From NCBI GenBank assembly GCA_009103225.1, contig RHPI01000260.1:653250-717249 (forward strand): a stretch of 64,000 nucleotides of DNA, read 5' to 3'. The notes under the pieces are model-generated. The model saw only the letters and a program-made list of their open reading frames with translations, was not told the origin of the DNA and made no database searches. Shown here one piece after another: positions 24,564-37,300 of the stretch (the stretch's first letter is position 1; each line of letters starts with the position of its first letter). Position numbers and translations under genes: made by a program. This DNA is from Chlorokybus atmophyticus. Its lineage: Eukaryota > Streptophyta > Chlorokybophyceae > Chlorokybales > Chlorokybaceae.

Positions 24564-24975
24564 CTCACGCAGGTGGCACTATCGTAGTGTTCTGAATTGT
24601 TCGTGACGAGCAACGAGAAGATATATAGGAATTATTTCGTCAATACCCCGCAAAACTATGTTCATTGCAGTGTATATGCAATGGAATGGACTGCATACTA
24701 GGTAGTTGCTGCCGCCGAGCAGGGGGAGTTCAGTTGATACACTGCACTTGCATAATTACTTATTTTACAAACAATTCGTGGCACTACAATAGTTTGCCAC
24801 TTGCGTGGGCCTAGTCTACTGGTGCAGCATAAGATGCTCATCAGCAACCGGAGTTCAACTATTCGTTTCCAACCAGGACATTCGATGCTTATGGCTCCAT
24901 AGACAGTGTGCCAACTCTAAAAGCACATATCGGATTATGCGAGCAAGTGGTAACATGACATTTCACATACCACAG

Positions 24976-25061
24976 TGACGAAATCACGGCAGTACTTTTT
25001 ACAAAGAGATTAATTTGTGTAAAAAGTAGCGGCCACAAAGTTACTTTGTGGCATTTCGTCA
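24976..25061. repeat. Nested inverted repeats (foldback/cloverleaf-like)
   Basis: An outer 9-bp stem (TGACGAAAT at 24976-24984 pairs with ATTTCGTCA at 25053-25061) encloses two hairpins: an 11-bp stem 24993-25003/25018-25028 and a 10-bp stem 25032-25041/25043-25052. All stems are perfect. It is not a recognisable tRNA. Confidence 0.85.
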
Positions 25062-26626
25062 AAACCCTGTCATACTGTGCATTTTAGTCGCAAACCAGAA
25101 AAATGCACACTTGTCATCGGTGAGACAATTTGGCAAACTTGTTGACAACTTTACACTTAGACTCATGATGTGTTTTTACATGGGTTCCTGAACACATATA
25201 CCTGTAAGTTTTGCAAATCATATCAGTTCAAGTTTAATGGCCACTTGACTTGAAGATTGTTAAAGTAATAACACTTCGAAATCCACAATATTAATACAGT
25301 TCAGCCGTTATGTGCATATACACTAACATCATACAGTAATAATTATTACCGTTGAAATGCGATTGGTGCATAAGGTTCACCAACACAGAAGGCCAAACCG
25401 CGGGCAACATCCACTCGTTAGTCGCATATCTACGCTAAGTGCATATTCTCAATGGGTTTACTAGGGGCACCAATGTCATGCACATATCGAGGTTTGACTG
25501 TATTGCGGTTTGCCAACTTGGCTTGACCCCTAAGAATGGACACTTTGATTGGCAATTTTACAATGGTTTACAATGTTTTACAATGCAATATAACAATAAC
25601 AACATACAACCATTGTACACTCGAATAACCTGCAACCGTTGTCTTGATGTACTTATTTATAGTCATGACCAAACGCTTGCATAGCTATAGGCATTAGCTC
25701 TATGCTAGGCCACATCAACACCCTTGTGTGGAGACCTGTGCAGGAGATTGGGACGTGTGACTGTGTGCTACTTCACCAAACATCACACATCTTGATAGGT
25801 GTACATAAGTACACACACAACCACATTCTTACCATCGCAGCGAGTAATGTAGAGTGCCTTTCTCTAGCCTATCGATGTCACAACAATGTTTATACATGAG
25901 CAGCCCATCAGCAAGTACCCGTGTTGGATGCATCAACTGTACGCATGCAATTGCTTATCTTTTGGTGACAACACTCTCACACAGATTTGGGATTGGGGCA
26001 ATGCACGTAGAGGTTGAGTGTTCACAAAAGCAGAATGAGGTCGCAACACATTCTCAGGTAAAGAAATGCTGAGCACCAAATGAAGGTGTACAAACATGTA
26101 CAAACAACGCGTAACTGCATTGTGGTAAATCACACAGAGCAAAGGTTGCAGATGCTGCATTATAGCATGGTTATAGCAGGTACAGCAACCATGGTGTAGT
26201 GGCGTACATAGCGCCAGAAAGGTCATGTCAACTTGAACAACAAGTTGCTCAGCCCTACGTGCTACATGTACGCACTGCATAAGAATGGGAAGGCTCCTGC
26301 AGCAAGTTGACTGCCTACAGCTACGCGTACACAGCCAGGCACGACTGCTCTGGCCAGTAGAAACAAACACTACACGCCAGGCAAATTGCTGGCAGAGTGC
26401 TGTTCCACGAAATCTCTGTGCCCATACAGCTTGGGGCATGGACACACTCGGTGCCTCCAACAAGACCTGTACAAAACTTCCTACCTATGCGCCCCCCTGG
26501 CATGGTGCAATGCGGCACAAACCGGTTCAACAGCTTGCATGTAACGACTAGCCTGCAGGCCCCAATTGGCAGCTGAATGCCACCTGGCGCTTGGTAAGAG
26601 TGATGGAATGTCATATGCGCGCGTGA

Positions 26627-29293
26627 CTAGAACTCTCTCCGCTTAGTAGGGCCATTTACAGCAGCAGCGAGCCACTTCTCAGCTTCCATTCGGCTTCTGA
26701 CCTTCCTTGGGAAAGGACATCTCAAGGTGTGCATTTGGCCATTCTCGCATATCCGGATGTCAAACCCAAGCGTGTCTACGCGGCAAATGCGTGCTTCCTG
26801 CATATAACAGTTGCTCGTGAGTACTTGCTCAAGCAGAGCAGGACATGCATCTGCAAGACTCATACGGTGACTCACAACCAACTGAAGGTCACTGACTAAC
26901 AAAATGTATATATACACAAACATCCTCATGCGACGCTCTCATGCCATGCATACCTCAGGGTCCTTCGCAAACTTCTGCCTGCATAGCGTTTGCAGTGCCT
27001 TCAGATGGCGATTCTTGGTGTTGAAAGCTTGTACAATTGCATCTGACTCTCTGGCTAAGGCATCCGCCATACCCATGGCAAACTCGTCACCTGTCAGCAC
27101 AAATACTCAGCACACCTGCCTTTAAACGCGCAACAAGTCTGCACTGATGCAGCCTGTGAATGTGCGCCTGGCAAGCCTCTACGGAACAAACAACACAGTT
27201 CACCACGCGCACCAGTTAAGTCAACTTGCTCGCCGGATGCCGTGTCAAGACGAACATTCACTGGTCGCAGCCGGTAGAACTCGTCAGTTGCGCTGCGCTT
27301 TTGAACGAATCCGTTACTGCGGACAACATCAAAGTAGGTCTGATCCTCAGCAACGGCTTTGCGCATGTCTTTGTCCGCAGGGAAATGACGGTGCCATGCA
27401 GCTGCTGCCGCTGCTTTCTGATGGACAGGAATTGGCGATATCTGCCCAGCAAGGGTGACTCTCCAGACAGGTGTATCCAGATCCTTGGCATACTCTGCAG
27501 TTGCCGCCTGCAATTCCAACCAACTATGAGATGCATGCAAAACGGAAAGCAATGAAGCCTGGACGCAGGATGTCTCAATATGCTGGTAGACATATGCATG
27601 GTGGTTGACCATGCCAACGTACCCTGGCTACCCCGCAGCTGAACTCCAAGGGATGCAGCAAAGCAAGTGTAGCTAAGTCTGTCCAGGTATTATAATCCAC
27701 ATCATAGCCACTGGCCTCTGCGGCGGAAGTCTCCGCCTGCGCCACTTCCCAATTGGCAGCTATCATGTCATCTGTCGAAGCAAACTGACCATCTTCGTCC
27801 TGCTCCAACATGTTCTTGTTAGCACGCTGAAGGCATGCACTTGTGCATTGGCATTCACACACAACAGTTAAAAGTACCTCGTCATCTTCATCCTCGTCAT
27901 CTTGGTCGCTATCATCGTCATCACCAAGGACTACACCTGAGTAATTCTGATAATGGTAGTTGTGGTCATCCAAATCCACAACGCCCTCGATTTCCACCTC
28001 CACCTCTACAGCCTCCACCAGGTTAACAACTTGCTGCAGTACGACATCGTCGCAGCTGCCAAAGCCCACCATCAACTGCACAAGCCCATCGTAAGCACCT
28101 CATGACACTACAGAACAGCCGCAAAATGCGCAGGCCACTGTGCAAATGACCACGGCAACTTCGTGCAATTCATCACACGAGCTTGTTAACAATGGCTACC
28201 GAAACAACTTGCCAATCTAACCCTTAACAATGTCTGCCGGCAACAGTGCGTACCATGCAGTTCGGGTCAGCAGCAAGGTTTCGCAGAATCGCTTGATCAG
28301 CTGGTATTCTGACAAGAATGTCACCAGACTCCTCCACCACGTATGGCATATCCATGCCAACCGGCAACTCCCGATCAATGACAACGGCGCAGATCAGCAC
28401 GCCCTGCGAGCTAGCCTCCGCAATTGAGCGTGCCCGGTCAGCAGACGTCAGCTCCGGAAGCTTTCGCTTATCTTCACAATACTCCCTGCAAGTAGATATG
28501 TGCAACGGGCTGTCATTGTCAAGCTCAAGTAATAGCTCGTGCTGTGCTCTGCAGACATCTCATAACTAAGTCTTACCTGAAGCCATCATTCTGAAATGAC
28601 CAGCCTGATGTGTAAGATTGTTGCGGGGGCGTGCGAATGGCCAAAACTTGCTGTGAATGCGGCATGCGCACGATACTCGGCTTCCTGTCACAGCATCAAA
28701 ATGGGTCAACCATATTGCAAAGCAGCCCCGCACGGCTGAGCAACCAACACGCAAGAAAAGTGAATGAGTGTTTGTTGGCAATACTACTGCCTGCCTTGAA
28801 CCGAAACGACGTTCCCATAGCCAACCAGATACAACGTTTTAAATTGTAAACAAAGCAATTGTGAGCCAGACTGCCCAGATTGCGCTGCAACATTGCATGG
28901 ATGAGGCGATTGGTAGTGAAGGTTGCTCAGGGTGGACATAACCGCCACGCAACGTTGCAGCGTTGTTTGTGAGATCTTGGCAGGTGAATTCAGCACAGGG
29001 AGGCATTGGAAACACATCACGCAAAGACGCCATGCGACGAGATGAGGACGCAAAACAGCGTACCAGTGCTGCTAGAGCATGCATATCAACGCAAATAACC
29101 CGGCAAGAAACAGAACCGAGCTGTCCTTCGGCCGATCTCACTTGCACAACAATGAGCGCTCACAGCCAAGTAAGCCATACCTTGGGCGCAGCAAGACAGT
29201 GCTCCCACAAAACCCTGCAGCTGAGCTGTCCACCCGCTTGGCGATCACGGCCTGGCGAGCTAGGGCGACGGGCACGCTCGCGGCGGCGGCCAT
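26627..29293 (-). CDS. HugZ-like FMN-binding split-barrel protein with a C-terminal DUF2470-like domain
   Basis: Plant relatives of bacterial HugZ (pyridoxamine 5'-phosphate oxidase-like fold) are plastid or other organelle proteins linked to haem metabolism. The N-terminus (MAAAASVPVALARQAVIAKR at 29293) looks like a transit peptide: Ala/Arg-rich and free of acidic residues. Further exons encode SLRDVFPMPPCAEF, RTPPQQSYTSGWSFQNDGFR, then a split-barrel region with LTSADRARSIAEASSQGVL, PVGMDMPYVVEESGDILVRI and RNLAADPNCMVRTVAG. An unusual acidic insertion with a run of Asp/Glu follows (about 27960-27890). C-terminal exons include ESDAIVQAFNTKNRHLKAL and RICRVDTLGFDIRIC with LRCPFPRKVRSRMEAEKW, matching DUF2470 ('IV.hmN.dH' and 'G.dl...rlpFp'). 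The usual DH pair of DUF2470 is changed to KN-R. The stop is at 26627. Exon boundaries near 29100-28980 are unsure. Confidence 0.8.
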
Positions 29294-30330
29294 GGTAGCA
29301 GCTGGAGTGCTCATTGTCCTCACCAGAAGCAAGAAGCACGCCCGCACGGCCGACGACACCACCACCACCACCGCCCCCGCCGCTGCCCTTTTTCCCGCTT
29401 TCGTTGGATACACACACCCTACACACTGTAGATGGTCCCGTCAAAAAGAGATCGTGGTTATAGGCTACGAGACTGTGCGCCTCGAGTAGCGCTTCTCTCT
29501 TTTTATTGCCGCGGTTAAATCACGCCTCAAATTTTGTATTTTCGCAAAGTTGGCGGCGCGAAAGTCCAGTTGCGGCAACTCACCGGCCCGCAACTCCCAC
29601 GTAGGTTTGGCTGCCCGCTCGTGATCGTTAGCTGTGGCCGCGCACCGCGCGCCTCCAGCGCGGACTGTCAGCAGCAAGCCCCAAAAAGTGTGCTGTGCGA
29701 GCGTCGCTTTCCTCGCTTTCGAAAACTCACCCGCCAATTATTACCCGCGTCACGACAATTTCAAATGAGTTCGCTCAGTGTGGCCGGACCAAAAGCGCGA
29801 CGCGCATTGCGCTTTATGGAGAGGCCTCCGCGGCAGGGCATCCTCATGATAGGCCTTGCCCATGTGCCGTGGGCGCTAGGCTCCTTTTGAATGCGCGGAC
29901 CGTTCAAATTACATGACCAACGTACCGGTAATGTTTGAATAGATACCGCACCGTTTTGCCCAAAAGAGCGGGACCAATGAATTTGACGGACCCAACCAAA
30001 TCAACTGCCCGCATTCTAATCGTGTTTCATGGAAGCCGATTGAACGTGTGAACAGTTCAATCGATCCGGTTGCTGACGGGGGTTTCTCTAGACCTAGTTG
30101 TGCATCGGAGGAGGCGGCCTGTTGCGCACTGCGGATCTGCGGCCATTACGCGGGCGGGCATTGTCCTCACAGGCGACAGCCTTGTTTGCCAGCGTGTTGT
30201 CCACTGCGTCGCCTCCTTGATCGCTGGCGTGGTAGTGGATGTCGCCCTTGTCCTGGGCTATCCTGCTGCTGGCACTTTGGGCGTTATGGTGACTGCATCC
30301 GTGGCTGTCTCGGCTGGTGCGGCGGCGGCG
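29294..30330. promoter_or_regulatory. Divergent intergenic region between the HugZ-like and WD40 genes
   Basis: About 1 kb, GC-rich, between two opposite starts, so it should hold both promoters. It carries an E2F-like site at 29555-29563. A long open frame at 30070-30567 runs through; its last part is the proposed first exon of the WD40 gene. No other gene is seen. Confidence 0.5.
29555..29563 (-). promoter_or_regulatory. E2F-like site
   Basis: GGCGCGAAA is the complement of TTTCGCGCC, an exact match to the E2F consensus TTTSSCGC. The site is about 260 bp upstream of the HugZ-like start. A 9-bp match can occur by chance in GC-rich DNA. Confidence 0.3.
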
Positions 30331-33015
30331 ATGGCGGCAGCGGCTGCTAGATTGTCGTCGCCCGCAAGTTGCAGCAGCAGTGCGCCGCCTTTGCGCCATA
30401 GCTCAGGGCAGCACACGTGGCGTCCTGCCAGGGCTTCAGCTTGCCCTGGCCGGAAGGGGCCTTTGGAGCAGGGCGGAGGCCGGAGGAGGCGGCAGCTGCC
30501 ACGTAACAGCACGCGCTGCTGCGCCAAGAAGAACCAGGATGGGGGCGAGCCGGACCGCAGCAGGTAAGCCCTTGCCCTTGTCAGGGCAACCTGCCTGGTG
30601 CTTGCCAGCTGTTGCGCAGTATGCCTAGTCGTAATTGATTCTCGGGGTCTTGTACTGCCATGTGCGTGCGAGTAAGCTTTGCGTGTCAACACCTGCATGC
30701 ATCGCGAATGTGGCCTGTGTTTGCCTGGCCCTGATTGGGAGCGCTAGCTTTCTGCGTTTAGGTTGCGACTTGCGTTTGCCAGCGCTCAACACTCACTAGA
30801 TAATTGACAGTACCAAGCAAGCACACCCGCTACCTTAGCACAGTTAACGTGCTGACTTTATACCAGGTGTACTTGGATTGTTCATGGACTAGGTCACAGC
30901 TTCCAGCCATCAGGTCCAGCGTGACAGCTAGTAGTAGATAGGGAGCTTCTACCGCTCTGCGCTTCTCATACTGGCTGTTGCTTTGCTTGAAGCACACTGC
31001 ATTGTAACGGCATGGCTCACTTGAAGCATCATGGCAGTCAGGAGGAGGCCAGTTCATCCGGCTTCGAGCAGAGCATGGGTCCATTGGGCGAAGACAGCTC
31101 GAGCGTATCTATGTCCAATTTGTACAAACGCATAGAACAGTTGCGCATGCGCGAGCTTGACCACGAGCAAGTAGTGCGAGCGAACTGGCGCACTGGCAAG
31201 GGCAAACTTACAGCGTTGGTGTCAATTCAAGATTTTGTTCGGCGAGTGAAGTTTCAGGTGTGCAATTGTCACATGAAGTTGTTGGCAACGGCCCTTGAAC
31301 CAAGTACCTGCAGCAATGTCTGCCTTTCTGAGGCTCTTTATAGTGTGTGTGGTGGTGTGTGTGTGTGGGGGGGTGGGGGTGGGGNGGGGGCGGGGGGGGT
31401 TTCGGGTTGCTGTGCGTTGGCTTTGCTCACAATCGCTGCTAGTAGGGTGACTTGATTGCATGCGGGACGTATCGCGGGAAGGTCTTGCTGGTGGATACAC
31501 AGAATAAAAGGTAATGACAGCTGTTGTTCAAGGCTTGTTAGGTGACACAGTGACTATCATGTACAGCGTGGCATGCGAGGCCGCGTGTCTGCGTTGCTCA
31601 ATCATACCATTGGGTTTATGCTGACGTGGTGATCTCGGTGTTCTTGTGGTGCAGGCTAGTGGGACAGTTTGTCGGGCACAACACTTCGACAACATGCTTA
31701 GATTACGATGGCGTCCACTTGGTTGCGGGTAGGTTACAGCAGTTGCCATGCACAGGAGTAGCCGCATGCCGGCCAATTGGCAAGTATGTGCCAGAGCATG
31801 GCACACTTCATTGATAAACCTGCTGTTTGTTGTCAGGCGCTGGCGATGGCATGGTGCGCGTGTGGGACACAACCATTGCAAAGAAGGGCCGCAACTATGA
31901 AGGCACTCTTCTCTCGTATGTTGAATCTGATTGTTTATTTGTCACTGACATATGTACATGTGTACATGCATGCCTTGCATGCATTCGCAAACAGAGACAG
32001 TGTGTGAGTATACACAGCTACTGCCGGACCCTGATGTTGTTTATGTGCTAGAGCTCATACGGGTGCAGTCACTTGTGTACAACTTTATGGTGGAAAGGTC
32101 TACAGTGGGTCAGAAGATGGTTTCGTTCGGTAGGAAGCCGCATAATATGGCAATTGTTAGCAGCTTTGCGCGCATCGTGCCCAGAGTGCATCAGCAAGAC
32201 TTGTTGATCCATGCGCAGCGTGTGGGATGCGGTGACGGGGCAGCTCCTGCATGAGCTGGAGCGAGGCCGTGCGGTGCTCTGTCTACACCGCTCTGAAGAT
32301 TATCTTGTCAGCGGGGATGTCAGTGGGGCTGTCACTGCATGGTCTGTGAGAGCATGGCGTAGAATACTCAGCTTCAAGGTTGGCAGCATCTTGCCTCCAC
32401 AACTTGACATTGCACAATACTGCATTTTAGACTTGATATAACCAGCATGCCTGCTGGTTATTAGGTGCACAGCGGCGGGGAGGCGGTCCACTGCTTACAG
32501 TATGACGATGAGAGCAAGGAGTTGATGACGGGCTGTGCGGATGGCTCCATTACAGTGTGGGATTGCAGGGATGGCAAATTTGTTCGCAGCATGCGCGGTC
32601 ATACTGGGCCTGTTTTGAGCCTTCAGGTTGGAGACTTTATATGTTGCTTTGAAGGTGCTTAAAATTTTCAAGCAGTGTTCTGCTCTCATGCCTGATGACC
32701 CTTTGGTGGTGTGACAGGCGGACAAGTATAAGCTTGTAACTGCCAGTTCAGACGGCTCTATCCGTGGCTGGGATCGTCAAAGTGGGGAGCAGTTTTATTT
32801 GGTGCATGGTTACACGCCTTACCTGGGTGCATTGCAGTTTGATGCCAATCGTATGGTGACAGATGGGGCCAATAATGTGGTAAGCATGCTGTGCTATGTA
32901 TCAAGTTCACATTGCCCTAGCTTATGCAGCAAAACCGGCTTAAGATTGCAGTTGTTTAACCTTGTTGACATTGGTATGGCAGATCATTGTGCACGACTTT
33001 TCAAAGCAACCTTGA
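30331..33015 (+). CDS. WD40-repeat protein with a transit-peptide-like N-terminus
   Basis: Exon 1 (30331-30563) encodes MAAAAARLSSPASCSSSAPP and a basic region with no acidic residues for about 45 positions, like a plastid transit peptide. It joins in phase (AG + T) to an exon starting at 31031. Later exons carry SNLYKRIEQLRMRELDHEQV, TYRGKVLLVDTQNKR, the blade LVGQFVGHNTSTTCLDYDG, AGAGDGMVRVWDTTIAKKG, SWDAVTGQLLHELERGRAV, SGDVSGAVTAWSVRAW, TGCADGSITVWDCRDGKFV, RSMRGHTGPVLSL, and TASSDGSIRGWDRQSGEQF, ending in VIIVHDFSKQP and TGA at 33013-33015. That makes at least six WD blades, probably one propeller. The family is not recognised, and the partner or role is unknown. A single N lies in a G-rich intron at 31385. 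The start is an inference; an ATG at 31012 would omit the transit peptide. Confidence 0.75.
31367..31399 (+). repeat. G-run cluster with one N (G-quadruplex-like)
   Basis: Within an intron of the WD40 gene there are five runs of four or more G separated by single bases, with an undetermined base at 31385. The arrangement fits a G-quadruplex-forming sequence. Confidence 0.8.
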
Positions 33016-34398
33016 TCCCATTGCGGGTGGGAGTGTCTTCATTGGCACTGTGAGTGCTTGTACAGTCGTATTGCACAATGTGTTCCACACAGCAGTTAGC
33101 ATCGATCGCCAGTAGTCTTGCTTAGCATAGCAGTAGTTTGTTAGTTGTTTGCCCGCCGCGTTGTACATACAATAGATTGTGGTGGTAGTTGAACAAGACT
33201 GCTTGCGCAATACAGTGCGCCAATTAGTTCGCGCGGAGAGTGGTTTGCAGCAGGCAACCACCAACTGCTCACTGTAGTGCTGAAAATTGTGATCACTGTG
33301 CTACACTCTATAGTACACACACTGTAAAGTGTCCGTGGCAACCGTCTAAAGTAGTTGTTAAGCGCTTGCTCACCAACAACAAGGACCTACTCATGTTGTG
33401 CATATCTTACTTACATGCGGAGACACCATGTCAAGCGCGAACAATGCCAAGGGTATTGGATGTGCCACACAGCTAGCAGCAGCCTGGTGGTATGAAGTAT
33501 TGGCATGCCATTGCATGTTGTGCTTGTCACCATGCATGTCAATAACCTAGCATACTATCTCTCATACTGTATCTGCATGTCGTGTTCGAAGTTGCATGCG
33601 GCTTGGTTGCTAACTGTCACTGCGATGTACTAACTGCATTGCACTTGCATAGTTGTAACTGTGCGGTTATGAGTGGTGTTTTGCTGTGCTCCCCTAATCC
33701 TGCCGTTAGAGAATGCCTGCAGGCATTCTATGTGTGCTTAGCCAAGTGCGGAGGGGTTGGGATTTGAATGGCGGCTGCAGCGCCAATGGCAGTCACAGTG
33801 TACTGGTTAATGTGATAGTAAAAAATTAAAAAAGAACAAAAATCACAGCACAGCACAACACACCAAGCACTACCTCCGCCCCCGCCCTGCTGCTGCTGCT
33901 GTCTTGGGTCCTACTGCGCTGCACCGGCCTGACACATGTCACTGCGCGACCACAGGTGTTGTTTGACTACCTGCTACCTTGCTTGCCCTGCCTGCTCACC
34001 CGCCCCCACTCTCGCCCTTTGCGCGCACTTAGACAAGGCACTCAGCTAGTTGCTGCCCTGGCCCCTGTCTTAATTCCTTGTGCTCGAGTGCTTGTTGTGT
34101 TTGCTTTTGCCTAGTGTGTGAGTGCGCTTTGCATGCATCAGAACCACTTGGCTAGCACATACACTTGCAGAAGTAGCCATGCAACACAATCACATGCATG
34201 CGACGCACGTGCTGAAGCGGCCTACCAACATGTCCGACACATGTCAGTCTGCATGCAGTCATGGTAACAAGGCTTCATACAGGCAGATTCTTGTTACAGC
34301 GTTAACCAAATCACAGCAACTTTACACCAACACCAAACCCGCAAAGCACATTGTCCACTCTCACTACCCAACAGCCCATGACCAGGGCACAATAACCA
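33016..34398. other. Convergent 3' intergenic region
   Basis: It lies between the WD40 stop and the RPAP2 stop and should contain both 3' ends. A perfect 20-bp palindrome sits at 33710-33729. A short A-rich patch (33820-33850) and a CT-rich patch follow (33870-34020). No gene is seen. Confidence 0.55.
33710..33729. repeat. Perfect 20-bp palindrome
   Basis: AGAATGCCTGCAGGCATTCT is self-complementary over its whole length, with no loop. It lies about 700 bp beyond the WD40 stop. Confidence 0.95.
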
Positions 34399-37300
34399 TC
34401 AGTCTCTTTCAAATGCGGAATGCAAAGCGTTGTACTCCTCTGATGAAAAGCCAGCAGCTGCAACAACCTGCAAACGATGCCAGTTAGACACAATCCGCAG
34501 GAGAAGTGGAATCAATGTTAAGCAAGTTACACATAATCTAGCATACTATCTCTTGTACACCAAAGCACCTTCGCAACAGCTGTTGGAGCCTGAAAGGTAG
34601 ATTGCAGGAACGGTATGTGGTGCAGAGACAAGACATCCAACAGCAGCATTGTTACAAGGCGCCACTGTTGTGCATTGAAAGCAGGTAATGCAGTTGTGAA
34701 GTGACATGTCTGCAGCAACTTGGCCTGCGAGCAAACTTGGCCACTGAGTCTTGGCTCATACATGCATAAGCCAAACATGGGGCAAATAACCGAAAGAAAG
34801 GCTCACCAACGTGCTTTCTAATACGGAGACAGGGGTAGCAATCCGCAAGTCGCGCACAACCACCGGCAGTGACCGCGCCACCCAAGACGAGAATGTTCTT
34901 CTAATCTCCAATGCACTCGGTTCAACTTCTACGCCAATATCCTCGGGATGTAGTTCTGCATTGAGTTCAGTGTCAGCTGGTTGACTTGCCTGCGCATTGC
35001 TCAGTGAAGCTGTTGAACAGAACATCCCACTAAGTGCGCATTGCGTGCGCATTGCAGATACCAGCACTTGGAAGCGTTCGCAGCAAATGCAAACCTGGTG
35101 GCAACCCTTGTATGTAACGACGCGTATGGACTGTGACCCACTCTTCCAGCGACATGTACAGTGACGCAAATGGCGACAGCTGCAGGCTGAATCCTTTTGG
35201 CGGTGGGCCGTACCACTCGCTGCGCTCAGCCTTCGGAGCCTGGTGCTGAGCCACGAGCCGGTTGTTGCCAGTTTGCTGATATGATGTGCCTGTGAAGACA
35301 TAAGCACAGCTGTCAAGTCATCATACTACATGTATACTGACTAACAACAAAGGTGCCACAGATTATCACTACAGTACTTGGCAGCTCCTGGTCATCATCG
35401 TCCGCGATTGCTTGTTCTGCCATGGATGCTAAGGCGGCTGCCATCTGCTCCGCAGACTCCAGGCGCTGCTGTGTTGGAACACCCGCAACCACAGCTGCAG
35501 GTAGAACCACTCCTGCCGGCTTTGCATCTTCTGGGCTGTAAACCTGCAGCTGGCTGGCGACCGCCTGTTCGTTTGCTGTGTCATCTGGGCGCTCAACGTG
35601 CAACTGGCTGAATGCAGTGCTTAGGCTGCTATCTTTTTGACTGTCGCCAGCAACTTCAACCGAATCTGCACCTGTAGCACCCGCTCAATTATTCAACCAA
35701 GAGCTAACTCAACCTGAGTGAAATCGCAAAGCGGATCCTACTTACTGTCGACTGTCCGCTCTTTCACAGTTGCCTTGGGTCCATTCCAAGTCTGATCTGG
35801 TAACGGTAGCCCTTGCCCATCCTCTTTTTCAAACGGGCCACCATCAGCCCAAGATACGCGCCGCTTGGGTTTCTCTTCCTTACTCGACATGTTGGTGTCA
35901 TGGGATTGATCAACCTGCATGCTTTCAGTTGCAACCTGGGTGTCCTTGAGACTGTTGTTGGAAGCGTTGACTGGCTGTGTCTCTGCGCCCGCACTCTGTT
36001 TGTTGGCACCAGTCGCAGCATCTGTGACAGTCAAGGACTTGCGCTGACGTGGAGGCCGATGCTTCGGCATATAACCATCAACTGCTTCAGCAGGCCTGCA
36101 CACGCCTCATCAGCCGCGTGACGTCGCCAACTAAGGCTTGCACATAGCAACAAAGGTGTCCAGCGCACCCGACGTGCTGGTCAAGCTGCGCATGCGCTTG
36201 CGGCTGGGCATGCTCTTGTACCGCTTGCACCAGAAGATTTGTGTCCACTCTGGAGTGCGCCTGCATTTGCTGCTCTACAGGCACACTTGGAATGGCCCTG
36301 CATTGCATGCAGCTTCTCTGTACCGTATACCATACACTGTGCCAAAGGGCAGTTGCTCACATAAACATTTACAAGATGTGCATACACACAGCAACGGTGC
36401 TTACCCGTTCTGCAAGCCTCGGCCAAAGTGGTCTGATGCAATCGCATGTTCTGGTGAACAGAACTGGTCGTCGGTGCTTGTGTCATATACTTTTTTCTCT
36501 TTGAGCGAAATCCTATACCGTCCACGTCGTTGAGGCTGCAGAACCAACCTTTAGTAATGCCACAACAAGCTTTCTTTGAATGACTTCAGCAACACCACTT
36601 GCGCTCACCAAGGTGTGTCCCCACCTGCTTGTTCAACGCGTTACCACACAATGGATAGCCGCACATGTGCGCAATGGCGCGTTCTTCAACAACATCCTTA
36701 TAGTGATCCAATGTGATGTGCTTTGCGCATTCGTTCAGCACGGCCGGAGTCACATCCGCTTCCAACAGGCGCTCTTGCGCCTCGTAAGCCCTCCTGGCAG
36801 CCGCTACAATGGCCTCTGCAGCTTCACGCCGCTGCTTTTCTTTTGCTGCACCTGTGAGTGGGTTTGAACTTATGATGCACGGCGTTTGTTGTTACAAGGC
36901 ATGTGAGAAGGGAAAGCAGCTGCACGAAGCTGGCATGCAGGGGGCTCACTGACTTGTAGGTGGTGCTTCGTTGCGCTGGTTTGAAGGGTTGAACGATTGT
37001 TGCACTCCATCAGCTGCCTTTTGCGGCCGTTCAGCCTCATCTAATCACGCATGTGATAACGCATTCACGAACTGAAACTCATCTTGTTTCAAACGAGGAA
37101 ACATGTGAATTGTTACGCATGCGTTAACAGAATGGCAGTGCACCAGGACTTGCAAACTACCACTACACGCATGTCGTGTCACCGCATGTGCCGTAGGTTG
37201 TGCAGACGTGTAAGCTAAAGAGGCTGCTCATGCCATGCAAATGGCATGGCTTGCGCAGTGTTCTTTTTGTGCCAACTTTACCGACTCGTTGTTTGAGTAA

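Larger units (their letters stand above)
23560..26626. other. Gene-poor, AT-richer intergenic region
   Basis: About 3 kb between PRA1 and the 3' end of the HugZ-like gene. I find no multi-exon gene. It contains palindromes at 24297-24343, a zinc-finger-like ORF fragment at 24364-24563, and a nested foldback structure at 24976-25061. The rest (25062-26626) is AT-rich with no clear feature. Confidence 0.6.

Noticed and set aside
24976-25061. The foldback as a tRNA gene
   Set aside because: The arm lengths and loops do not match a tRNA, and there is no T-loop or CCA-adjacent pattern.
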